Shown here piece by piece: positions 1-6,966 of a DNA stretch of 16,564 nt (the first letter of the stretch is position 1; every line of letters starts with the position of its first letter). The DNA is taken from positions 1 through 16,564 of the forward strand of contig JAIFKN010000230.1 in assembly GCA_020049615.1 (NCBI GenBank), written 5' to 3'. A program made the translations under genes and the position numbers. This DNA is from a bacterium (GTDB lineage: Bacteria > Planctomycetota > UBA11346). The notes beneath the pieces were generated by a model, which worked only from the letters and a program-made list of their open reading frames with translations, was not told the DNA's origin and made no database searches.

Positions 1-304
1 GCTATCTCTGGCAGAACCGTGCCCGTCGTCGACCCGGGAGACAGGCCCGAAGGACGTCCGAGCGCCCACATATCCTCAAATTTCGCGATGCAAAAAGTTC
101 GGCTGCGGCAATAGGAGGACGGATCAAGGGCGGTGCAACGCGTTGCTAAACGCCATTGGTTCTAGCGGTCCCAGGCCGACCGTACTCGTCAACCCGAATC
201 AACGACACGTGAATGCATCGGCCAGCGTCAAACCAGCCGTTACGCCCCTCACGACCCGACTGGTCAACGCCAATCACGACCCTACCCGTCAGCAGTGCTA
301 CCCG
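1..304. other. Left-edge stretch with no supported gene
   Basis: No recognisable gene or RNA is seen here. Frame 1 on the plus strand is open from base 1 to a TAG at 112-114 (37 codons), so the C-terminal end of a gene that starts outside the window is possible, but the translation resembles nothing I know and a run this short can occur by chance. Bases 70-110 are noticeably more AT-rich than the rest of the window. The stretch from about 115 to 304 lies downstream of the ATPase gene on the minus strand and holds no clear terminator. Confidence 0.4.
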
Positions 305-1507
305 CTACAACAGTTGGCTGAGGAGCGTCTTGGCCGGGACCACGGTCGGCTCATGCCGGCTGAAGCAGTCCGCGGCGACGAAGTCGCGGTCGAGTACGAC
401 CTGGAAGGCGTGCGGCGCCTTGACCTGGTCCTGGTAGTGCTTCAGCGCCGGACTGAGGTGATCGCGGCCCGACTTCACCTCGACCAGGAACCAGGGCTTG
501 CGGTCCCGGATCACCACGAAGTCGACCTCACGCTGCTGTTTGTCGCGGAGGTAGCGCAGTTCGAAGGTACCCAGGCCCAGGTCGCTCCAGCCTTCGACCG
601 CCTTCAAGAGGTGGCAGGCGATGAAGGTCTCGGCCCGCTTGCCTGGATCCTCGATCCCAGACCAGTCGCGCAGGAACCACTTGGGCTCTTTGCGCAGCGA
701 CTTGGTCACGTTGGTGAACCAGGGCCGGATCAGCACGCCGACGTGCAGCGACACCAGGATCTCGAGCCAGTGCTTGACCGTGTCGGGAGCCACATGCAGA
801 TCATCAGCCAGGGATTTCATCACGATCTGATCGCAGGATCGGCCCTGCAGGATCTCGGCCAGCAGACCGATCTGTGCAACCTCGCGCACCAGGGTCAGGT
901 CGCGGATATCCTCGCGCAGGAGCTGCTGCTGCCGCGAGTCCCGCCACCGGCGCGAGAACACCGGACTGCGCTGGGCGAAAGGCTCGGGGAATCCGCCGTG
1001 TTCCCACAGAGCCTTCCACTGGGCTTCCGGCAACGGCCGCGGCGGTCGGGTCAGCGAGTCAGGGATGTTCGGTGCGAGCAGTTCGCCCACCGAGAAGGGG
1101 TGCATGCGGTAATGGAAGTAGCGCCCCATCAGACTGTCGCCACCGCGCCGATACACGTCGAGGCGCGATGACCCCGTGACGATCAGGTGGCAGCGGTCGG
1201 CATAGAGGTCGAAGAATCCCTTGAGCCAGTTTTTCCAGCGTCCGAATTTATGGATCTCGTCGATGGCGATGACGGGGGGCTTCTCGCGGAGATTGTCCAG
1301 GCCGACATGCGTGGCGACAGCCTCCGGCCCGGCTGCGATGAGTTTCCGATGCGCCGGGTTGTCCCAGTCGAGGTAGTCGGCGGACAGGTGCCGTGACGTC
1401 GTGGTCTTGCCAACCTGGCGCGGGCCGCTGATGAATACCATCTGCCGATAACTGGCGATATGCCTGGAAATCAGCGCGTCGTAGAACCGAGGCAGGGCGG
1501 CCGGCAT
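305..1507 (-). CDS. AAA-type ATPase with DUF4143 domain and PD-(D/E)XK-like C-terminus
   Basis: This 400-residue protein has the architecture of the widespread AAA_14/DUF4143 family. The N-terminal ATPase has a Walker A motif GPRQVGKT (residues 28-35), a Walker B IAIDE (D83, E84) and a sensor-like VTGSS. A helical DUF4143 region follows, with a C-terminal EVDFVV...LVEVKSG pattern (E327, D329, E343, K345) that resembles a PD-(D/E)XK nuclease core. Length is normal for the family. I chose ATG 1507 because family members start a few residues before the helix leading to Walker A; a TTG at 1516 would add three residues. No strong Shine-Dalgarno is visible. It stands alone, with a large palindrome 14 bases upstream of its start. 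Members are common in mobile and variable gene pools and their cellular role is unsettled. The family call is firm; the nuclease reading is inference. Confidence 0.9.
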   Translation of the reverse strand: MPAALPRFYDALISRHIASYRQMVFISGPRQVGKTTTSRHLSADYLDWDNPAHRKLIAAGPEAVATHVGLDNLREKPPVIAIDEIHKFGRWKNWLKGFFDLYADRCHLIVTGSSRLDVYRRGGDSLMGRYFHYRMHPFSVGELLAPNIPDSLTRPPRPLPEAQWKALWEHGGFPEPFAQRSPVFSRRWRDSRQQQLLREDIRDLTLVREVAQIGLLAEILQGRSCDQIVMKSLADDLHVAPDTVKHWLEILVSLHVGVLIRPWFTNVTKSLRKEPKWFLRDWSGIEDPGKRAETFIACHLLKAVEGWSDLGLGTFELRYLRDKQQREVDFVVIRDRKPWFLVEVKSGRDHLSPALKHYQDQVKAPHAFQVVLDRDFVAADCFSRHEPTVVPAKTLLSQLL

Positions 1508-1520
1508 GCAGTCCAAACTA

Positions 1521-1562
1521 GAGCGTACTCGATTTTAGTCTAGACCAGAATCACGTACGCTC
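1521..1562. promoter_or_regulatory. 42-bp near-perfect palindrome upstream of the ATPase gene
   Basis: Bases 1521-1562 form a dyad centred between 1541 and 1542. The outer arms are GAGCGTAC and GTACGCTC, the centre is GTCTAGAC, and 17 of 21 base pairs match overall. It ends 14 bases before the ATG of the minus-strand ATPase gene, so it lies where an operator or a leader hairpin would sit. On the plus strand it is followed by a run of five T (1565-1569), so a terminator read in that direction is an alternative, although no plus-strand gene ends here. Autoregulation is an inference from position. Confidence 0.6.
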
Positions 1563-1568
1563 GATTTT

Positions 1569-1612
1569 TGGCCCATCCCTGGCCCAGCCCTGGCCCATCC
1601 CTGGCCCAGCCC
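1569..1612. repeat. Perfect 2 x 22 bp tandem repeat
   Basis: The unit 1569-1590 (TGGCCCATCCC followed by TGGCCCAGCCC) is repeated exactly at 1591-1612. Each unit is itself two 11-mers differing at one base, so the array can be read as four 11-bp repeats. It adjoins the 42-bp palindrome, in the intergenic space between the VIT-vWA gene and the ATPase gene. Tandem-duplication slippage or protein-binding iterons would both give this picture. Confidence 0.85.
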
Positions 1613-1783
1613 GTCACGAAGTGGCTTGCCTGCCGTGGCACATGTCATTGCGCCCACGCTCTGCGAGGCCATCCACGAGGAGCCCGCCGGGCAGGTTGTC
1701 GATCCACGCGGCGCCATCCATGCCGGACGGTGCCGTAACGCCCAGGAGACTCAACTACCTGCGGAACGGTCGCCAGCCCGATC

Positions 1784-4700
1784 TCACTTCTGTGGCGCGG
1801 CAGGCGCCTGGACCTTCCGGATCGGGGCATAGGCGTAGTACACCTCCAGGCTGAGCAGGGCGTGTACCGTGCTCTGCAACCGGCCGCGTCCAGTCTGCAC
1901 CGGCGGGTCCCAGCTGGCATCGAAGCAGCCGTCGCCCTTGCGCTGGCTCAGCACCAGGGCGTCGCGGACCGCGGTGTTCCACCGCTTCCAGTGCTCGCCA
2001 CCGACCTGGAACATCGCCAGCGTGCCGAGCCAGGTCCGGCGCGGAGCGGCCGCGCGTTCGGCCGGGGTGGTGCGACCGATGGTGTTGGCCAGCGTCTCCA
2101 GCAACTGATCACCGCTCCGGTGGCCGAGGAAGACGGCTGCTGTGGCGCCCGCTTCGGCTTCGCTGCCGCTGATCGTCCCGTCCGGCACCCAGTGGGCCGG
2201 GAAGGCGGTCGCGTCCTGGTAGGGATCCAGCGTCTTCCAGCCGGGATTCGCCGCCTGCCAGGCCCCCTCCAGCCAGAGCTTGGCCCGCTCCAGCCCGTCG
2301 CCCGCGTTCAGTCCGGCAGCGTGGGCGGACTTGAGGGCCATCACCGCCTGGAGCGTGGCGTGGGTGTCGATGGCTGGCGCCCGACCCCAGGCCAGCGGCT
2401 TGCCGTCGGCGACGGCGAGGCGCAGGGCCAGCAGCCGGTCCACGCCCGCCTGTGCCGGCTTGCGCAGGGCCGGATCGCTGGTCATGGCGTAGGCCTCGGC
2501 CAGGGCCGTGGTCGCGAGCGCCTGGGACTCGACCGTGCCGCCGAGCCCGCCATCCGCCTGCTGCAGGCTGAGCAGTGCGTCGATCCCCTTCTGCACCGCG
2601 GGGCGGTGCTTGTTCGGCGTCTTGTGGTCGTAGCCGGCGCCGAGGAAGGCGAGCAGCGCCTGGCCAGTGAGGGCGACGGTATCGTCGCTGCCACCCTGGC
2701 CAGCCTCACACTTCGGCTCCTCGGTGCAGTTCGCCGGGTACTGGACCGGATCCCACATGCCGTTGGGCTGCTGATGCTTCTTGAGCCAGCGGAGCCCGGC
2801 ATCGACCGTGCTCTCCGAACCCTTGCTGCCACCGCCGCGGCCCACGGCGCGCTGGCGGCCGCCGCCGCTGCGCGAGCCGAACATGCCGGCCGCGCCGCCG
2901 CCGGCGCCGATCGCGAAGAACGCTCCGCTGCCGCCCAGTTCCGACTCGGCGATCGCGGCTTCGCGCCCCTGTGGTATGGCCGCCTCCAGCAACTCGCGGG
3001 TGATCACCGGCAAGGCGTGGCTGGTCACGCCATCGGGCAGAGGCACGGCGACGTTCAACGGCCGCGTCTGCCCGCCGGGATTCACCACCCGCTCATCGAC
3101 GGCGACGAAGCTGGTGTATTCGCTCATCACGCCGTACTGCAGGCTGAGCGCGGTGATCTCCTCTTCGCGGTCGTAGCCCTGGCCGGTGGTGGCCTGGAAG
3201 CGCAGTTCACCCAGGCGCTGGCGCGCCCACAGCGGGCGCAGCGCCGGATTCCCCGGGGCCTGCGCCGGCAGGCTGAGCGGGACGGGGATGGCGATCGGCC
3301 GGCCCTCGACCTCGCCATGGATCGTGACCACGCCCGAGCCCGGACCAGCGAAGCGGGCGTTGACCAGCACCGGCCGGCCGGGCCACAGCGAGGGCAGCCG
3401 CTGCGGCACCACGTCGCTCACCGGCAGGCCGCCCCAGTCTATGCGGAGACGGTCGAGCTGGGCGCTGTGCAGGCGCGACATCAGGCCGCCGACCACCGTC
3501 GCCGGGTCGTCGGCAAGGCCCAGCACCACGCCGAGGCCGCCGCCCGCCGAAGCCACACCATCGACCAGATAGCGGTTGACCGACGAGCCGACGCCGAGGC
3601 ACCAGAAGCGGATGCGGTCGTTGCCGCGCGTGCCGACATCGGCGATGATCGCCGCCTCGTTGCCGATATAGCCATCGGTGAGCATCACCACCATGCGCAT
3701 CCGTCCGGCGTCGAGCGGCTCGTCGAGGGCCAGGCGCACGGCCGGCAGCATCTCCGTCCCGCCGCCGCTGGTCTGTTGCTGCGAGAACGCGAGCGCCGTG
3801 GCGATGGTCTCCGGGGTCGCCGGCTGGTAGGCGGGGAACAGGGTCTGCGTGCTGCTGGCGAAGGTGATGACCTGCACGCGATCCTCGGGGCCGGCGGCGG
3901 CGAGCAGAGCTCGCATGGCCTCGCGCACCTTGTCGAGCGGAGCGCCGTGCATCGAGCCGCTGATGTCGATGAGGAAGCACAGGTCGCGCGGCCGGCGCGG
4001 CGCCAGTTGGGCCGCGACCTGGGCCGGCTGCAGGGTAAGCAGCAGCCAGCCGCCGTCGGCGCCGACATGGCTGACCGCGGCGACCTCGGGCTTGGCGCCC
4101 GCGACGGCATAGCGCAGGACGAAGTCCTTGTTAGGCAGGCTGTCACCGGGCGCCAGCGCGATCGTCGCCGTCGCCGGCGTCGGCCGTTCCATCGCCACCT
4201 GGTGGTTGGCGCTGGTCAGATCGCGGATGGCGAGACCGGCGTCGAGCTCGACCCGGATGGCGACATCATGGCCGGTACGCTGGCCCGGCTGCAGCACCGG
4301 CGGGCTGATCCGCGAAGCGTCGGGCACCTGATTGGTGTCCGGATGGGTGCCGCTGCCGCTGGGCGCACCAGGCAGCAGACCACCTGGCATGTAGCGCGGC
4401 CCGACCACCAGCGGCAGGTGGAACTCGTAGGCGCCGTTCTCGTAGGCCAGGCGCTCGACATAGGCGATGCGGATGCGCACCTCGCCGCCGGGCGGAAGGT
4501 TCCCGACCGTCTGGGTGAAGACGTTGGGCCGCTCCTGGTCGAGCAGGCTGGCGGTCTTCCCCGCCGCCTTCGCCTGGTCATAGACGGCGCGGGCGTCGGC
4601 ACGCTTCAGCAGGGCCCCGACCAGCCGGCGTTCGCCGATCTCCATGGTCATGCCGTTGATGCCGGACTCGTGCGAGAGCGGGAAGACGTACACCGCCTCG

Positions 4701-4921
4701 ATCGCCTCGGGGAAGGGGTTGACGAAGGTCTGCACCACCTCGACCTGCGCGACCAGGCCGGCGATGGAGGCGTGGTAGGCGGTATGGCGCAGCGGGCACT
4801 CGATGACCAGGCCATCGGCGGCGCGCACGCGCAGCGCCCCCTGGGTCACCTCGTCATAGAGCCCCTCTCCAGCGCGGAGCAGGGCGGACGCGGCGAGCAG
4901 GAGAATGATGAGTAGGCGCAT
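1784..4921 (-). CDS. Secreted VIT-vWA protein with C-terminal prenyltransferase-like toroid
   Basis: This 1045-residue protein starts with a signal peptide (about residues 1-18, MRLLIILLLAASALLRAGEG). A VIT domain follows at roughly 25-155 (YVFPLSHESGINGM, GEVRIRIAYVERL), then a von Willebrand A domain at about 313-490 with an intact MIDAS start DISGS (D319, S321, S323) and a later TDG. A linker leads to a glycine-rich segment (661-700) and an alpha/alpha-toroid of squalene-cyclase/prenyltransferase type (about 705-1035), which ends the protein. The order VIT then vWA is that of inter-alpha-trypsin-inhibitor heavy chains. The toroid shows no DxDD-type cyclase motif, so I read it as a binding or structural domain. 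It is probably exported and metal-dependent in ligand binding. ATG 4921 places the signal peptide at the N-terminus; only a weak GGGA lies upstream. Domain calls are strong, function unknown. Confidence 0.93.
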   Translation of the reverse strand: MRLLIILLLAASALLRAGEGLYDEVTQGALRVRAADGLVIECPLRHTAYHASIAGLVAQVEVVQTFVNPFPEAIEAVYVFPLSHESGINGMTMEIGERRLVGALLKRADARAVYDQAKAAGKTASLLDQERPNVFTQTVGNLPPGGEVRIRIAYVERLAYENGAYEFHLPLVVGPRYMPGGLLPGAPSGSGTHPDTNQVPDASRISPPVLQPGQRTGHDVAIRVELDAGLAIRDLTSANHQVAMERPTPATATIALAPGDSLPNKDFVLRYAVAGAKPEVAAVSHVGADGGWLLLTLQPAQVAAQLAPRRPRDLCFLIDISGSMHGAPLDKVREAMRALLAAAGPEDRVQVITFASSTQTLFPAYQPATPETIATALAFSQQQTSGGGTEMLPAVRLALDEPLDAGRMRMVVMLTDGYIGNEAAIIADVGTRGNDRIRFWCLGVGSSVNRYLVDGVASAGGGLGVVLGLADDPATVVGGLMSRLHSAQLDRLRIDWGGLPVSDVVPQRLPSLWPGRPVLVNARFAGPGSGVVTIHGEVEGRPIAIPVPLSLPAQAPGNPALRPLWARQRLGELRFQATTGQGYDREEEITALSLQYGVMSEYTSFVAVDERVVNPGGQTRPLNVAVPLPDGVTSHALPVITRELLEAAIPQGREAAIAESELGGSGAFFAIGAGGGAAGMFGSRSGGGRQRAVGRGGGSKGSESTVDAGLRWLKKHQQPNGMWDPVQYPANCTEEPKCEAGQGGSDDTVALTGQALLAFLGAGYDHKTPNKHRPAVQKGIDALLSLQQADGGLGGTVESQALATTALAEAYAMTSDPALRKPAQAGVDRLLALRLAVADGKPLAWGRAPAIDTHATLQAVMALKSAHAAGLNAGDGLERAKLWLEGAWQAANPGWKTLDPYQDATAFPAHWVPDGTISGSEAEAGATAAVFLGHRSGDQLLETLANTIGRTTPAERAAAPRRTWLGTLAMFQVGGEHWKRWNTAVRDALVLSQRKGDGCFDASWDPPVQTGRGRLQSTVHALLSLEVYYAYAPIRKVQAPAAPQK
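1817..2941 (-). repeat. Shared toroid module, copy A (in the VIT-vWA gene)
   Basis: This part encodes residues 661-1035 of the VIT-vWA protein and matches codons 539-914 of the macroglobulin gene over nearly the same length (375 against 376 residues). Shared blocks include GAGGGAAG, LGAGYDHKTP, LAEAYAMTSDP, VMALKSA, GLERAK, LAMFQVGGE and SLEVYY. At DNA level 36 bases are identical (2614-2649 and 12730-12765). I infer an old domain duplication or shuffling event, with most of the sequence since diverged. Confidence 0.9.
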
Positions 4922-5014
4922 AGGATCCCGGTCCGGCGTGCTGGCGCCGGCATGGGGTAAGCGTGTCCCGGCGTCGATGGTTCAGTCAGAAGCATCGCTG
5001 TGGATCGCACTACA

Positions 5015-5031
5015 GTGGAGACGATCTCCAC
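5015..5031. promoter_or_regulatory. Short dyad between two secreted-protein genes
   Basis: GTGGAGA (5015-5021) and TCTCCAC (5025-5031) form a perfect 7-bp inverted repeat around CGA. It lies 94 bases upstream of the VIT-vWA start and 52 bases downstream of the transglutaminase-like gene's stop, both on the minus strand. It could be an operator or a weak transcript-end hairpin; there is no T-run to support intrinsic termination. Confidence 0.35.
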
Positions 5032-5082
5032 ATAGATGCATGACGGTCACCGTGCAGACACACGATGCGACCGGCGAATCGC

Positions 5083-6822
5083 TTACGGGCGCAGCGTCGG
5101 CGCGGTCGGGAACGGCCCCTTGAACACCTGGGCCGAACCTGCCTTCTCCCAGCCCGATAGCCAAGGAACCCGCTGGCGGACCAGGTGGCCGGCCTGTGGT
5201 CCGCGCACGAAGTAGGTCGCGCAGAGGGCGTAACCGTCAAGGCTGCGGCCGAGCAGTTCCACGGAGTAGACATCCTTCTGGCCTGAGAAATAGGCTTCGG
5301 GGAAAGTGCCGGACGGCTTGCCACCGACCAGGCCATCAGCCGTGGCGAAACTCTGCTTGCCTGCCTTGCCGACGTCGGCTGCGGCGATGGAATGGCCGCT
5401 CGATCCGCGCGACCAGCGCAGCATGTAGAACCCCCCGCGTCCGGCGGCGCGGAAGGCTGCGGCGATCAGGTCGGTGCTGCGGATGCAGTCCATCTTCCCC
5501 GAGTCGAGGCTGTCGCGCAGCGTCAGCACCAGTCCGGCATAGTTCTTCGAGCCGCCATAGAGCGTATTGGTGAACTGGTGGGCCCAGACCAGGGCGGCGG
5601 CGTTGTCGGGCAGCTTCTGCTTGGCCGCGGCGTCGAGGACGCGCTGCTGGTAGCGGTCACCCCATTCGAAAGCGCTGAAGGCCTCGCCGCGGATCGACAA
5701 CTGGTCGAGCAGTTCATCGCCGCGCGGCTTGGGATTGAGACGGTCGAAGCGGCGCAGGCACTCGACGGCTGCGTCGAGATAGCCGGCGGCCGAGGCCCGC
5801 TGGCAGACCCCGGCGAGATAGCTGCGGTCGAAGTCGGCCGAGGCGGCGGTATCGAGCACCGCCTGCCCCGCCTTGCCCAGCGCCGAGCGCAAGGTGGTGA
5901 AGGCGGCACGCGCATCCGGCGGCAGGCGGACCTGCGACCCTTCGGCCATGGGGATCTCACCTTTCCACCGCCACAGCGCCTCGGCCTGACGCTCGACCGC
6001 CAGATAGCTGGTTCCGGCGTAGGCCAGGGCGTGTCCGGCGGTGAAGCGGCCGGCATGCGAATCAGCCTTGTACTTCCCGGCATAGGCGGCGTCGGCCCAT
6101 TCGAACAGATCCTTGGCCTGGGCCTGGATCGCCAGCAGGTCGAGGTGGTTGGCGAGCAAGGCATCCTGCCAACGGTGCAGGTCGGCGACGTAGGCACAGG
6201 CAGCGGCCAGTTCCTGCGACCAGCGCCGCATCGCAATCAGATCCTTGACGGCAAGACCGGCAGAGAGGCCGGCAGCGGCGGCACCGGGCCAACCGGCGCA
6301 GACCGGCGCACCGCTCCAGGCCGGAGCTTCGGTCGCCGCCGCGAGAAAGGCTTCAATCTGCGCCGCCTGGGTTGCGACGGCGATGCTGCGCTCCAGCAGG
6401 GGACGGTTGGCTGTCTGCGCCTCGGTCACCATCGTCTTGAGCTTGCCCTGATGCCAGGACCAGTCGGCCAGCGGACCGCCGGCGCGCTCGGCGTTGCCGA
6501 CCAGGTCGTGGATCATGCGCACGCCGAAGCCGGCATCGCGGATCGGGTTGAACATCAGGTCGTTGACCTGCTTCACGCTGCCGGTCGCGTGCTTGTAGAC
6601 ATCGGCCACCGAGGAGCCGTCGAGGCTGCGTCGGCCGCAGAGGCCGATGCGGCTGGCGTCTGCCAGGGCGGCCAAGTCAGCCGTCACAGCGTCCCAGGCC
6701 AGAGCCGCCGCCTCGGCTGCGGGTGGGCTCGGTGCGGCAGCCGGCTTTCCAGGCTTCGCCTCCCCGGCGGCAACACCTGAACCGATCAGGCTGACGAGCA
6801 GCAGCAAAACCAGGCTGTGCAT
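5083..6822 (-). CDS. Secreted protein with a transglutaminase-like C-terminal region
   Basis: This 579-residue protein begins with a clear signal peptide (MHSLVLLLLVSLIGSGVAAG) and an Ala/Pro-rich spacer. Residues about 40-400 are mostly alpha-helical and alanine-rich with no family I recognise. The C-terminal part has the pattern of a transglutaminase-like cysteine protease fold: a nucleophile-like C446 in KMDCIRSTDLIAAAFRAAG, H477 in SGHSIAAA, and a candidate acid D496 in FATADG, with spacing reasonable for that superfamily. I start at ATG 6822 because it puts the signal peptide first; an in-frame ATG at 6867 would add 15 unlikely residues. The gene lies 161 bases upstream of the VIT-vWA gene on the same strand, so co-transcription is possible. 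The coding call and export are secure; the transglutaminase assignment is moderate and could be wrong if the Cys/His pair is coincidental. Confidence 0.85.
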   Translation of the reverse strand: MHSLVLLLLVSLIGSGVAAGEAKPGKPAAAPSPPAAEAAALAWDAVTADLAALADASRIGLCGRRSLDGSSVADVYKHATGSVKQVNDLMFNPIRDAGFGVRMIHDLVGNAERAGGPLADWSWHQGKLKTMVTEAQTANRPLLERSIAVATQAAQIEAFLAAATEAPAWSGAPVCAGWPGAAAAGLSAGLAVKDLIAMRRWSQELAAACAYVADLHRWQDALLANHLDLLAIQAQAKDLFEWADAAYAGKYKADSHAGRFTAGHALAYAGTSYLAVERQAEALWRWKGEIPMAEGSQVRLPPDARAAFTTLRSALGKAGQAVLDTAASADFDRSYLAGVCQRASAAGYLDAAVECLRRFDRLNPKPRGDELLDQLSIRGEAFSAFEWGDRYQQRVLDAAAKQKLPDNAAALVWAHQFTNTLYGGSKNYAGLVLTLRDSLDSGKMDCIRSTDLIAAAFRAAGRGGFYMLRWSRGSSGHSIAAADVGKAGKQSFATADGLVGGKPSGTFPEAYFSGQKDVYSVELLGRSLDGYALCATYFVRGPQAGHLVRQRVPWLSGWEKAGSAQVFKGPFPTAPTLRP

Positions 6823-6966
6823 AGGCGACGAGCCTAACACAGCCCCCGGTTGGCAACATGTCCACATGGCATTTCATCCCGACGCAACCAGATTTTGATA
6901 GAGCGACGCATTTCTTTAGCGGACCTATACTTGCGTCACAGGTCGAGTGCCAGGACGTTGCCCGGC
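6823..6966. promoter_or_regulatory. Divergent promoter region
   Basis: These 144 bases separate two divergent genes for secreted proteins and are more AT-rich than their flanks. A TATACT at 6926-6931 could be the -10 element for the plus-strand gene, giving a leader of about 30 bases; no good -35 hexamer lies at the usual distance. An AGGA at 6952-6955 is the only Shine-Dalgarno candidate for ATG 6967. No convincing promoter is visible for the minus-strand gene. Confidence 0.4.

Noticed and set aside
143..1171. Open frame on the plus strand opposite the ATPase gene
   Set aside because: The minus strand carries intact Walker motifs; this frame is its shadow.
1862..4915. Very long open frame on the plus strand opposite the VIT-vWA gene
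   Set aside because: It mirrors the high-GC codon pattern of the minus-strand gene, has no signal or domain, and reads as Arg/Ala/Gly-rich shadow sequence.
6823..6867. Earlier in-frame ATG for the transglutaminase-like protein
   Set aside because: It would put 15 non-hydrophobic residues before a clear signal peptide.
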